Positions 1 through 14,000 of a stretch of 64,000 nt of DNA are shown piece after piece. Under the pieces are notes generated by a model. The model ran no database searches. It was not told the DNA's origin and was given only the letters and a program-made list of their open reading frames with translations. Within the stretch, counting starts at the first letter, position 1. Each line of letters begins with the position of its first letter. A program made the position numbers and the translations under genes. Source of the DNA: Pegea sp. RAD2-039 (lineage: Eukaryota > Chordata > Thaliacea > Salpida > Salpidae); NCBI GenBank assembly GCA_034620365.1, contig JAQGEQ010000287.1, positions 62,001-126,000 of the forward strand, written 5' to 3'.

Positions 1-2689
1 AAAATCATCATTTGAACTTTCCAATACAAAAAATACAATAAAAAGTTATTTTATGAAAAAGAAATCTGAAACAAAGAAATCTACAAATAACAAACTGTGA
101 CTTGCTAAAATATTTTTCATCTTGTCGCTATCACGTTTTTAAACTTTCGCCCAAATATAAAATTACATATATCTAGTGGTGATTTTTTCTTAAAATAAAT
201 AAAACAAAAATAAAACAATAAATTTTCCAAATACCACATAATCATAACTTATCAATACAAAATATCAGCTAAAGCTTCTGTAACGATTACTTTCAAAAAG
301 GTATCTCTATTCTGATCTAGAATTTCAACCTAATAAATAAAGTCCTAATAAATAAAACAATAGTTGGTACTCAATTTATTTAATTTTTAAAAAAAACATG
401 TTTTTATAACATTTTATAAAATGTAAACATTTCAAAGCTCAAAGATTCTAAATTTATCAGCATAAAATCACAATTTTAAATCAACATTTGTAAACTTTTC
501 TAAATCTTTCCTTTCAAAAAACTAAAAAAAGAAAAAATTTTTTACAAATTATAAACATAAGATAAGATTTTAATCTTTTACTTCATATTGAATATTTAAG
601 TTACTTTTTTTAAGATCTGCAAAACTGATTTTGTAATGTTCAAAGTTGTAATACAAAAAATAGTATATATGTTACATAAAGTTTTTTCGTTAAAATTATT
701 GTCTAATTTTATTAAATTACATTCTATTTGAAAAAGATTAATTAAAAAGATTAAAAAGTTTGATTAGGCTCAAGAAAAATGTTTAGGAAATTTTGTGAAT
801 ATATTGATCTTATTTCTATGATACGAAACCACCACTAGTAAGTTCAGTTTGTTTCGATGACGAAAAATACAAAAGTTTTTGAGCTGTGAAGCATGGAACC
901 ATACCAAATGCATTGCAATACCAAAAGATTTCTTTAATCTTTGGTACAAGATAAACGGGTCCAAAATTTATATCGGTTCTGATCTCACTAAAGTAAGCTA
1001 CCTGTGAAAAATTTAATAAATCAAGTCAAAGTCTTTTGTCAACCTCCAAGGTTGCAACTGAGATTAAAACCTTATTTAAACATTTGTTCTGTTGAAGAAA
1101 TAACTGAAAACGAATTTCAAGCTCAGAAGCTATCATACGCTGACATACCAAAAAGCTTTGGAGATTCAGATCGAACAGTCTGATCAAATTTCTTCAATAA
1201 AGGTCAATTCAATGGTCGTATTTTCAACATCTCTCCAACTATGGAATCTCAAGATAAAATAGCTGGGATTAATTATAATTTCATCCGTTTGAAACGGACG
1301 AACAAACTCACTCTGCAAAGTAAGATTTTCAAACATTTCGAAAGTCGGTAAGTACCACTAAGGAGACGACGTCAAGGTTATTTATCGAGTTGGTTCAAGA
1401 TCTTCTAAGAAAATACCAACTATCATGAACTTCTATAATAAAACAGCAAGCCATAAACTGCTGACACTCCGAAACCTCAGCATCGAGACCAAACCAAACC
1501 AATATACAACTGCAGTGAACCAAAGAGCAACAATAACTTCAGACTAGTTATTTCAAAGCGTACTAAACTCCACTATAAATAAGTCTCTTGTGCAGACAGA
1601 AAAGAGATTTCTTCAACTTTCTTCCATCCACTTTTTCAGTCTGCAAAGTTGAGCCAAGAAAAAATACCATAAAAAGCATTATAGCTTTCAAATAAGCCAG
1701 TTTGGTTGTTTGAGAAACGTTTGTTGCGTTGTGTTCCGTATCATTACTAAATTGTAGCTCTAAGTTGAATTCTTGCATAACAGCATTTTCTACAAATATG
1801 GCAATAATTTTCTGAATGATTTTATCATCTAAATATGTTTTTTTTATTAGGGATAAGTAGATAACTCTACGTATAAGATATTTATTGATATTTTTTATTC
1901 ATTACACTTTAAAAAACTAGTCAGTTTTTAACATATCGTCTTTAGGAACAATAACTTTTTTCTTACAAGTTCTTTGTAGCAATCAGAAGAAAGAGTTTTC
2001 ACGAGTGCTTTTCAACATTAGTCATTTTGATTACTCTATGGTACAAACAACAGCTTGTTTGTTATCTACTTAGTTTGAAATCTTTTTCTATTTACTTTAG
2101 AATGTCTGGTTTTCTTACTATTAATATTTTTGAATAGCTCACTTGGCATATTAGTAGCAGTAAAAAATGAATTCAGCTACAATCTATACCTTTTAAACAA
2201 AGACAGACGATATCAATTAACAACAGCTTAAATCAAAATAAACATATTTGTTTGATAAAATATACAACTATGCAATCAGAAATTTGTACAAATAACATTT
2301 ATTCACAAAAAGTATAAAAAACGTAAAAATGAAAAACAAATTTTGTTAACATTAACTAACTGGGTAAAGTTTTATTTGAGATTTTATTTAAACTTTGAAG
2401 GCTTCAACTTTGTGTGACAAAAGTTTTAAATCAAACTGTGGCCAGCTTCTTATTCTGATTCAAGATTGTTTTTAAATATATTTACAGATTCATTGTAATC
2501 ACTTAAAAGTTGATATATACAAGAATTATAAAAGTAGAAATAAATAGAAGTAAGTATCAATCTAACTTTTTAAAATAAAGAATTTCTTTAAAGCTTTTCT
2601 TTAAAAAACAAATATTTAATCATTACTGTTTCCCAGATAAACAGTTAGGGTTAAAAAAACTGTCTACTGATTAGTTTGCTTCCAACAAA
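1..2689. other. Intergenic, left edge
   Basis: This stretch is AT-rich with no convincing coding exon. Bases about 1000-1800 are less AT-rich than their surroundings and contain short broken open frames on both strands, which could be an old mobile-element or gene remnant. I could not match it to any family. It lies downstream of the membrane-protein gene that ends at 2690. Confidence 0.5.
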
Positions 2690-5283
2690 CTAAATGTAGG
2701 TCAAGTTCGATTCCTGTAGTGTGCTTGCTCGTAATTTTCTGATGGAATCGTTAAATCTGTATACAGTTGGAACTTGAGAAAGTTTTCTTGGTGGTTTAGG
2801 TAATGGAGTTTTCTTTTTTTCAATTTTTTTAATTTCAATCTCATTATAAACTGCTTCAGTAGAAAATGGTTTTAGATAGGAGTCCTCATCAGAAGAGTCT
2901 AGACTTTGTGACTTGAACTGATGTGAAACAGTTGCAGAGGTTTGAGTGAAAAGCGAAGTTTGGATTGGTCGCTTGGATTGAGGCACTGGCGGAGCTGTTA
3001 GCGGAAGTCTCGATCTATTGAATCATAAAATAAATAATTGATTAAAAGTGTAATTATATACAAATAAAAAGTCTGATTTAAATACAAAAGTAATATAAAT
3101 TTGAAACTAAGTCGAATTTCTTGATTAAAATGTTTTAATGATTTTTCATTTGAGCCTCTAGCGAATATATTAGCTACGACGTTTTGTAATTAAAACTTTG
3201 AACATTATTTAGATTTACTGAAAGTAGTTCACAGTGCTTAAGATGCAGCAGACATACACACAAGTTTAAACCTGTTACTTGGCTTATCAGGCTTATGATG
3301 CAGTGGAGAATTGAAATAAACGATGATATCAAAGTTAGAAAGTCGTTTCTAATGTACACTTTTGCAAACAATTTGTTACCAAATATTTTATACTTCATAT
3401 AATCTTACCTTTCATTCTCAAAGCTTTTTTTATCAAAATCTAAACGTTTGTGAATATTTGTCTCATATACAATTTTTTTATCTCCATTTTTTGCTATTTT
3501 TTCTGAGATTAATTGTATTTTTTCTCTTTTGGCTTTAAAGCACCGACTGAAATAGACGAAAAAAAAATTTTGAATTTTTAGATTACATATTATTTGAATA
3601 TGATGTTAGATTATGGTTATAACTAAGGTAATAGCTGGTTCATTTTGAATTATAAAATATAGAAAATTTGTTTTAAAATAATTTAAATTGTTTACCATTT
3701 CCAAAATAATAAAATCATTATTATGGTTACAATTAGCACAACAATAACCACTATCAAAGCAATTATTGTTGGCTCCAAGTTTCCCTTTTTTTGCAAAGTT
3801 GGTTTTGTTTTTTTTAGCTCAGAATCTGTAATCAAAAATTAAGTTATTCAATTAAGAAATTTTGTTCAAAAATCTTTTGACCAAACAATTCATCTGTAAA
3901 GATATAACTAATAAATATCATTTAAACGTATATTACATATTGCATAATTAACAGTTTCTTATATACGTGTAACTTTAGGTATTTCATTACAAGATATAAT
4001 GATTGTTGACAAGATTACTGCCAGTTCATAAACAGATTTTTAAAAAACGATCAAAATTAAGTTTTTTGAGCCTATCAGAGGCTTGATTAAAGTTAAAAGA
4101 TAATATAATAAAATAACTTCAATATAATAAATACTATCTTGATAAATACTAAAAGTTTTAATTTTAATTATATTTATTAAAATAGCGAATTAATAAGAAT
4201 TTTTGGTTTATCTTCAGATAAGAAGTCTTTTAATGAATGAGTTTTAACTTTTTGTAAACCAGTAACAAAAAACCAACAATTTGACTAAATACAATCACTA
4301 TATTCACTCACCAATAAACTTTTTAGTTTTATCACATTTGTAAAACACAAACTGTGATGACAATGTTAAAAATAAGCTCTCTACAACTATTTTGAAATCT
4401 TCATCACGTGGCACGTTATAAACTGCTGAAGGTGAGCAAATTTTGTTGGCTTGATAAGAAGAACAATTAGGTCCTTTGATAAGGAAGATGCAAACTGGAT
4501 GATCTTTGGGCTTAGCAAAGTTCGGTGTTCTAAATGCAGGTAGTGTATTCCCTGTAAGAAAGATTCTAATTAAGTTTTATTTTTTGTAGAGTTTCCATTT
4601 TTATGTATTTTAAATGGCAGTTCGTGATAATTTTAAAGCTGAAAATATGAAAAGATTTTATCAATTATTCCTAGTTACTTAAAGTTTTAAATTAAATACT
4701 TTTTAAGTGAATGATAAAAACAGGATAAAAAGTTTTCTTTATATTTGTAACTTTAGAATAATTTGCAATTTAGCTCCGAAGTTTACAAAGATTTCAGTTT
4801 GATCTTTTGAAACTTTGACCCCCAATTTTTTCAGCAAGAGAATAGAAATACTTCTGAAAGGTTAGTAAGAATTTGAAAAAGTAAATTTAAAGCAAAATAA
4901 TTCGTTAGAATTGGCCACAAAAGTTATTGAACTCGTAAATTATCAATTTATTAAAATAGGAAGGATATCTGTTAATCAGCAAATTCATGATTTCTCTGCT
5001 AATATTCACTTAGTACGATTACAATTAAATTTTGGAATATTTAATTTCAAATTACCTCCTGGTAGAAAAACTTCCTTTCGGGACATCGAGATAAACATGA
5101 AGATGTTTAAGACCATCACCCCGTCACTACTTCCATTCACAAGTACATTTGGATAAAAGTGATATGAACACTTCTTGAAAAAACTCTGACTTATTTCAAC
5201 TGCCTGAAAAAATAGGAAACCCGAGTCTTCATTGTAAACAAAATCACAATCCTCTACTTGCCCAAGACAACTTTGAGACAAAC
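2690..5283 (-). CDS. Putative single-pass type I membrane protein, 5' end missing
   Basis: Not recognised. Five exons read on the minus strand: 5283-5056, 4551-4312, 3826-3696, 3546-3409 and 3014-2690, all with GT-AG borders. The first two give a cysteine-containing extracellular part, loosely CUB-like (FKKCSYHF, then HPVCIFLIKGPNC). The third holds one strongly hydrophobic helix (TIIALIVVIVVLIVTIIMIL) followed by a basic stop-transfer stretch (FWKCRCFKAKREK). The tail is cytoplasmic, with two proline-rich basic stretches (RLPLTAPPVP and KKTPLPKPPRKL) of SH3-ligand type, and ends LTYI, a class I PDZ-ligand form. The membrane frame does not connect cleanly to exon 2: bases 3788-3817 carry homopolymer runs and the phases differ by one, so an assembly slip or an unseen microexon is likely. 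A 54-bp piece of the first exon could be a retained intron. The signal peptide exon is not found and may lie far upstream. A receptor or adhesion role is inference only. Confidence 0.5.
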
Positions 5284-8200
5284 CTGCGAATAGAAACTAC
5301 ATCTCATCATAAGATATTTTATACTAAATCTTAATTTCTTTGTATCAACTCAAGTTTATAGTTTTTTTTTTACAATTATTTGTCATCTTTCGACACCAAA
5401 AACTTAGTCATGTATGAGTCATGCTAATGTTTGAATTTCTTTCTTAAAAAATAGGTTTTATCAATAAAGACCATAACAATTGTAGCTTATTATCAAATTG
5501 AATACTTTGAATATTTAGGAATTTAAATATTTTTTAAATAGGTATTTAAGTATGCAAAGAGTAAAGTCTTTTGTCTATAAAAATTTCAAAATTAAAAAAA
5601 AATCTGATAAAACTAAGTTATACAGATTTCAGTTGAATCTTATAAAGATACCATAAGGAAGTATAGACTGACTTAAAAGAAGTAGAATAATCCTTATAGT
5701 TGATTTTGCTGTAGGTAAACAGAAGTCTGCATTCTTTTTAAACATTTTTTCAGTTGAAACAATAACATTTACATAATAAGCTGAGTAATACAAAACGACA
5801 TTTTTACATAAATTAAATAAACAAACTTTTATAACTTTTACTGTCTATAAAACATCATTTAACTTTATCAATACATGTAAACTAGATACTTAGTTGCTTA
5901 TAGTAGTTGCTGAAACTATCTATACATGTAAACTATTCAGTTATGTTCAAACAAAATGTTTTATAAATCGTAGAAAAACATTATGTGACAAATGTATTCA
6001 AATCGTCATTAATTATAACGTTAGTTCCGGTTCTGTTGCTAAGATGTGTTAAAATCATTACCTTAAAAAGCCTGTTAGTTTATTTAACTGAAACTTTAGG
6101 CTTTTCACTTGTTTTTTTACAACCAAGTTTTTGTCTAATTGATCAATTTTAGCAGTATACTCATGTAACTTTCATGGTAATAAATTATCTAATAAATTAC
6201 TTATCCAACAGACAAAAATTATTGTGGTCGATGACTTTATGTACCTATGATTTGTATGTTTCTAAAACCAAGCGATAGAAGATTTAACTTCATGGTACTT
6301 GGTGGGATTTTAAACATAAACAAACAACTTCTGCTATTTAATGCTTTTTTGTAAAAAAATCATTTAAATTTATTTTTAGTAGACAACTTTTGTTTAGTAG
6401 ACAATTTTTAATAGAACAAGTTTTGTTGGTTTTGACATTGATTGAAAATTTCCACCACAAAGATGAAAACTAAAACTTTAAACTTTATATTTAATTTTAA
6501 ATACTTTTTTTAATCATTAGAAGTTCTAGCTTAAAAGTCTAGTTTCTATCATTTAGTTTGATTTATATCATTAATATAGTTAACACCCAGGAAGATTTAT
6601 CAAAGAACTTATTATAAACATGATCTAATTCAACCATGATGAATCAAATGAAATTACGCTAATAATAAAACAGTGGTTAGTAGAAATTCCAAACAGAAAG
6701 CTGATTTAAAAACTGTTCATATGCATTTCAACCAAAGATCTACTTTTTAAATTAAGTGTTTTGTACTAAAAAATCCCCTTGTGGTCATTAGAAGATGAGT
6801 TCTTGACAAAATACAACTTATTTACAAAGCTTAGCTTACCTTTAACTGACTGCATGAACTATATCATCAGTATAACAACACGATAAGCAACTATATGAAG
6901 CTATTCAGTCTTTAAAGTAAAAGTGTTACATCTCTACAGTTGTTTAGAATTCTCTATATTAATTCACGAGTCAGTTATAAAACTTTCAAGTTATTACAGA
7001 TCTTCTTTTCATAATGGAATCTAATCTTCATTTTCAGATTATTCTCAAATAATAATCGTTGTACTTTGTTGCTTGATATGGACGAAAATTTTGAAAAAAA
7101 TCTTTTTAAATAAGATATTTTCTGAGGAAAATCTATTATAAGTATAGCTTCCAGTTTCTACTTAATTAAAAAAAAAATGATAGAACTTATAATTGGTCAA
7201 ACTCGAAAAACTTAACCTGAAGAAAAACAAAATTTTAGGATAAGATATAGAAAATATTAATACAAAAGTCGATTTGAAAGTTAATTAGTGAATTATATTT
7301 GATATATTTGGTATATTTGATCTGCATAACCGAAGAGTATTATACCGCATGCGTAAATGTCATTCCAAGACAAGTATGAATGCGCTTACTTGTTTATAGA
7401 GCTTTATATGCTGACAGTTGAGTTGTTCACTTTTAGCTTACCATCGCTATCAGGGGCCTTTTACACTAGAATAGATTTCTCTTAGAGAGTTATTATCATT
7501 CCAATATAAAATCTTAGTTTTTAAAAGAATACAAATTAGTTAGTTGACAAAGAATAACAGATTACATGCGCTATAAATATCATCAAAATTAGTACTAAGC
7601 TATCGAAAATATTGTAGAATAAAAACGCTTGTTTCTGGGCCAACAAGAAGAAAACACCAATCAACCGATCTCAGTTAGAACATTTTTCAAGTTGTCCAGC
7701 ATTTTAAAAATGCTATAAATGTAGATGACAACGAAAAATTAGATTCCAACATTTTCGAAATGATATCAGCGTTTTATGAAATTAAAAGATGTTAAGATCA
7801 ACAAGAAAAGCTCAACTCAATAAGAAATAGAAGTACAACAGCAGTGTTCTTCAATTGCGTTTTGTAATTTGAAATCGACTTTAAAAACTAATTTGCTCAA
7901 TTTATACAGATAATTATAAACTGTTTAGTTATTACTTAATAATTCAACAAAAAACTTTTGATAACCAACAACCTTAGTTTACATTTTATACAACTAAATG
8001 AAAATTGGGAACAACTTTGAAACTTTAATGTAATGTTATAAGTAGAAATTATAAATTAACATTTGAATTATTTAGTAACAATTTGAAACAAAATCTATTT
8101 GGTTGCTATTAATAATTTTATAAAGAAACCTTAAAGATAAAATTGTCTAGCCAGTTTACTAAGTTTTATCCTTTATTAAATTATTTATAAGCAATTGTTT

Positions 8201-11031
8201 GAAGTATTGATATAAAACAATAATCTTTATAAAACTCTCAGTAACTTAATAAAAGGTACTTTGTTGCATCTAATCTTCAACCACTAAAAAGATTTGTCTG
8301 GCTTGGTAATCTCAAAGCAATTTTTCTTCACTTTATGCTGTATAAAGCTGCTCAAAGTGCAAACTTACTCAACTGCTTAAATATTATATTTTTGTACTTT
8401 ATGTTAGACTCAAAGAAAAATTAAGATTTAAAATTGTAATATCTTGTGTACTCTTATATAAGTATTTTTATTCTTTTTAAGATATTTAGTTTGAATTAAA
8501 CTTGATTCTCATTTCCCTCTGTTTTTTTAAATGACTTTCAACTTGTTTTATTTTGATCTGAGACCATTTTTGCTTTAGATCTTTCTAATATTTTAACACT
8601 ATTTTAGAATAGATAAAAAAATAAAACATTAATATTATTTTCAAACTAAAGTAGTCCCTAATATTATGTAAAATCGTTCACTAATTAAATCTACAGTTTC
8701 AACTTAAAAACGTTAATAATGTTAACCTCTTTAATAAAAATAATTTTTTAAATGCTGTCCCAGAGGTCATCTTATAGAGAAAATTCGAAATCATTTTCCT
8801 GAAATATTTGTTTGTAAATACAGCAAGATCGATTTTCTACTTTTATTATCAGACTTTTTGGTCGTTAGTTTTGTAATTATTCCATAAAAAGCTTTCAGAA
8901 ATTATTTTTAAAATGCTTGCCTAAAGAACAATTACATCACTAACAAGTTTAAACAAGGCCTTTTTGTTCTATAAAATCGATTTTTATAAACATTTTTCTG
9001 AAATTTGTTTTTTAGTAAGCTTAATTTTGCATTAGAACTAAAATAACCAATCTTCTGTGGTCGACTCTAGTTACATAGATTCGATAGCATTTGTACAAAT
9101 ATTTTACATCTGAAGAAATTTAGTTAAATTCCATTTGACATCTGAATTACTCTTAAAAAATTTACAATTTCAATTAATTTTCTGATGATATTTAACCAAA
9201 TATAAAAATAAAGATTAAAAACCCAACAAAATGATAGAAACACTTTTAAAGGGTTGAGATGACTTCACCACTTTAAGCTTCTTACTTTTAAAGAATTATA
9301 AAAAATTAAGTTTCTTTTTATACACTGTCAAATCGATCAGGTGATTTTGAACTTATTTTACAAAAAGATTAATAAAAAGTTATACATTTGATATTTGTAT
9401 ATACTTGTCTATAAAATTTCATTCTTGGATCTTATCAAGATCAATATCTTTTAGTTTAATGTCTTTTAGTTTTAAACTTTTTGTATCATTTATATTAGAA
9501 AAATTGTCGCTTATTACTTTAACCATGATGAAACTGTTCTTATTCAAAATTATTCGTTAATAGATGAAAATATAAAATTAAAATAAATGACAAGATGACA
9601 GATTGTTGGTCTATTTAGTCGGTTGTATACAACAACAGGGATACATCTAAATTAGAAATTAAATCGACACAAAAATTATCAACAAAAATTCTGTTTGTAT
9701 ATTATTGAGCCATAATGTTTGAAGAAAAAGACAACAACAACAATAATACTAATAATAATAACAACAAACATTACATGATACCAAGAAATTGATCAAAAAC
9801 AACAGAAAATAAAAATGATACAAGAACGATCAAATACTCTCATTATAAGAAAGATTAGCAGCAAACGGCTGAAGAAGAAAAATGTTGGAGTTTGTTCTGT
9901 ACTCAAACTCGTCAACATTTATACAAGAAATTGTTAAGGCAGAAAAATAAAAACTTACAATTTAAAAGAATAAAAAAATTTGAAAAAGTTGAAATGATTA
10001 AATTGAGAATTGTCACGTGGTATATTGTTGAAGATAAGATGACTTGTAGTTCCTCTTGTCTTTAGCAGAAGATTTGGCGAAGGTTGTCTTCTGCAAAAGT
10101 CTAATCTTTAGAAAATTTGCTCAAAAGTAAAATTTATTTTCTGTTTTTATGCAATTCATTCATCACTTTTATTGATTAACTAACCAAACAAGCTGTGAGC
10201 AAAATTAGATTAAACCCTCTGCAAAACCATGTGGTTTTATCATCAGCAAATTATATTCAAATATTACAACTAAATTAAATTCTGAACTTTTTAAGATCTT
10301 TAAATAACAAGACTTTATTTAAGCTTTACCAAAGTTATGTAATAAAACATCAATAATATATCAGGTAATATATCTTTTTATGTAATAGATTTAATTTCAT
10401 CAAAAAGGAAACAATTTTAAAATACAAAGAGTGAACAACAGCTAGAGAACTGCTCTTAAAACATTCTTGGTTACGAAATTACTCACCTTTTTTAATGATT
10501 AGATACATTTACAGGAGGTAGAAAAAGATTAGACAAATAATATTCGATTATATTTAGAAAACAGTTTTCTGTAAGTGATGGGATTTATATAACAACAAGC
10601 AGACAATCTTCAAAAACCGAATTAATTGATACACAAATTTACAAAAATAAAAGTTGTTGTTTGATTGTTAAAAATTTGTTGATCAAATTCAAATATTTGA
10701 AATTAAATATTTCTTACAAACATCTAATTTTTTATTTGATGGTGTTCCAAACCAAATATTCAAATATCAATTCCTAATCTAGAAAGAAGTATTTTTAGAT
10801 TTAGTTTTAAACCTGACTGGCTTATATAATCCTACTAATGCAAAAAGCTCAAACTTTCTCGATACAATAGTTTTGTTACCACATTACTAGAAGTAAAACT
10901 TATTATAAGATTTCTCTTTTTGTAAACTTTAAGAAAATCAATTTTAAATTTGGAAAAAAAGAAAGTTAGTTGGTAGAAAAAAGTTTCTAAGAAAAATGGA
11001 AAAGTCGTAAAAAAGTTGGTAGAGAAATTAA
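5284..11031. other. Long gap between two minus-strand genes
   Basis: About 5.7 kb of AT-rich DNA without a supported exon. It may be intergenic, or may include the first introns of the membrane-protein gene, whose 5' end was not found. A simple AAC/AAT-rich tract lies near 9728-9770. Slightly less AT-rich patches near 7320-7480 and 9860-10110 gave no recognisable protein. Confidence 0.5.
9726..9771. repeat. AAC/AAT-type trinucleotide microsatellite
   Basis: A short impure run of alternating AAC and AAT units, seen directly. It lies in the gap upstream of the membrane-protein gene, away from any coding exon. Confidence 0.8.
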
Positions 11032-14000
11032 TTAGATGTTAAATGATGAAGATTTTAAGGAAATTTTCATAGAAACCAAACTAACATTTGAAGAAACTGG
11101 TTTGTAAGCCGAACTTTCACCAGTTGTCTTTTTAGCAGTTGCTACTTGACAAGGGGTTGAGGAATGGTCGTTGAAATCTGAAAAACGTGAGTTTGAAAAC
11201 TACTGCTGATGATATCGAAGAGATGTTGAACCTTCAGCTTGCTTAGCTGCATGTAGAATATCATTCCATGCCGGAGTAGAAGGGAGAGGAAACCTCCGAT
11301 AACCACGACTAGTAGGGACTATGAAATGGTTTTGTAGTAACTTTGTAGTAACTACAGATGTACTTACTTGGTAAGAAGGTTTTCGAAGGAGTTTTTTTGC
11401 TGAGGAAATAAAGAAAAGTTTAAAAGATTTGGAATTTAAATAAAAGTTGTTGATGATTAACCTGAGTTCAATTGATGATAAAATACTCTCATCAGAGTTT
11501 GCTCTTTGTAAGTTAGGATATTTTCTGCCACTTCTGAAATAAATAACTTTAGTTGCGGATTCACTCTTAAAAAATTGTACTTGGTGTTCTTAGGTGCCGA
11601 GTAAGACATCTGATCATAAAGATTTTTACGTGATGTAGGAATACGGATGTTGTCTGTGATTGCTCCCTTGTACAACATCTTCGGCTTCAAATATATAAAA
11701 AATAAAGAAGTTGAAAGATAAAGAGGAAGACCTACTCTTCGAGACTTCCTTGCTGCTTCTTCACTCTGTTTTACATTATCATAACACTCTGCACTTGAAT
11801 TGAGATTTCGATGATAAAACTTCGAGATGCTTTTATCTTCTGCAGCATTTCGTCTTGAAAATTTATATTTGAAACAATATCTTGATGATGACTTGTTAAA
11901 AACCTTTTATCTTTCGCTGCTATTCCAGTTTTAATTAGTGATGCTTGTACAGTTGGTGAAGTGACATCTACTCGCAAGTCACTTCTGTTTGATTCTTTCG
12001 ATTCGATATTTTCTTTGTGTTTGGAGTCATGGTTGGATGGTGAGCGAGACACAGGTGATCTGAAGATTTATTTGTAAATAATTAGAAGAAATAACTCGAT
12101 ATGAATGAGGATAACTCACATGGATTTATCCGAAAAGCTCAAATAAAGCATTTGTTTCGATTTTCCATCTTTTCTTCCTAAGAGATTGAATAGATGAAGA
12201 AATTCAAGAAGCTGACTAACTTACTTGTCGACTGATCTGCTTTTGAATACAATTGGGAGTTACCATTGAAAGCTAAAAAGTGGCTTTTTGGTGATCTCCA
12301 TGAAAATTGTGTTTTGTGTTCTTTGTTGTCTCCAACATTCTTCAATTGAAAGGATTTCTTTGTAGAATCAGTTGAGCTGAAATTGAAAATTGTCTGATTA
12401 ACTTGTAGTAGACAGAAATGAAAATTAACTGGCAACAATCAAACACCAACCTGCTGCTAACCGGTGTCAGGATAACATTTGAATGTATATTGTTGTTATT
12501 GAAATGCAAAGTGCATTCTTCAGCAGGTAAGACTAGAAAACAATCGATTTGAAAAATTTTCTTGAAATTTTGAAAGTTTTAAATAAAGAAATCAAATTAT
12601 TAAAAGCGACACAATTTCAGGAACATAAATCTTTTTACTGTATTTAAAAGAAAAGAAAAAAAATAAACCTGAAGCTACAAGGTTATTAGATTTGCTAGTA
12701 TCGGTTGTTTTTGAACTTTGAAAACTGGTGTTTGATTGACAACTTGATAAAGTATTTGTTGTACTACTGTTGTTATCAATAAATACATCACAAGATGATC
12801 CATTAAGCTATATATATGAGAAGAGATTAGATTTTTAAGTAGTTTATCCAATAAACAATGTTTATTAGTTTAGAAAAGAAATACAAACTCAAATATATAC
12901 TCTACATAATATTCCAATATCGGTTTGAAAAGAATCGTATTACAAAGAAAATGATCGTTTATTGAAAGATAAACAGGAAATTATTTGACAAAATGTATAA
13001 GCTATCTGCAGAATAACAAACATAAAAAGATTTTGTAAACTTACTTCATCTAATGATCTATTACTGTTCTTCTTTTGGGAGTTTTTGGACTTTTTTATAA
13101 CAGCTTTTTTTTTTAAATCTATAAAACATCTTTAATTACTCATCAAAATAAATTGTAAGAAATTATTTGTAGTATAAACGAATTATTTAAGAAAAATAAA
13201 ATTAGATTAAAGCCAATAAATTATTATTGTTTTATTGCTGATAAATTATTCAGTAAAAAATAATAAAATACAACTTTAAAGATTTTTATTGAAAATTCAT
13301 TTTTTTTATTAGTTACATTTGAAATAAAATAAAAACAAATATATTTATCATGTTTGGTTGCTGATAATTCAACTAAATGTTAAACAAACTGTTTTAAGCT
13401 CTTGCCAGTGAACTAACCTTGATTTGAAGAAGGACTTGTTGTTGTCGTCGTCTTGTTTCTAAATAAAAAAGATTATTTTAAGAAAATATCAGAAGATAAA
13501 AACATTTTAAATATTAGTCTGAATTTTTCTCTTTAATTTAAAACAAAATTTCAAGAAAGTTATAAATATAGAATTCAAAATGATAAAAATTACATCAGTT
13601 ACATCTTACAGATCATCTGTATTTACTTGAACTTCTCAGGAGCAAATCTACTTACGGTTTATCTGTTGAGTTATAAACATTTAAACCAATTACATCAGCA
13701 ATTGGATACAGATGATACAGTTCCATACTACACCTGAAAAAGTTGGTTTACCAATTTTCAAATTTATTTATCAAATTGCGGTTTTGAAGCAAAATAAATA
13801 ATTTAATTATTAGAAAGTTATAAAAACAGAAAGTTTTGGTAAATAATAAAAACAGATACTGTCTTCTGTTACTTATTTTAAACCTCTGAAATAAAAGGTT
13901 CTAGCCAAGAATGAAATAAATCGATAACAAGTCTAATTAGAAACTAGCTGATTTAGCAAAGTTTACTTGCGCGGGGTCCCATCTTCATTAGGAGGTATGA

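Noticed and set aside
1563-1778. A 71-codon minus-strand frame with a hydrophobic stretch, as a possible secreted protein
   Set aside because: The hydrophobic run is internal and weak, there is no homologue or exon context, and it sits in the unexplained broken island.
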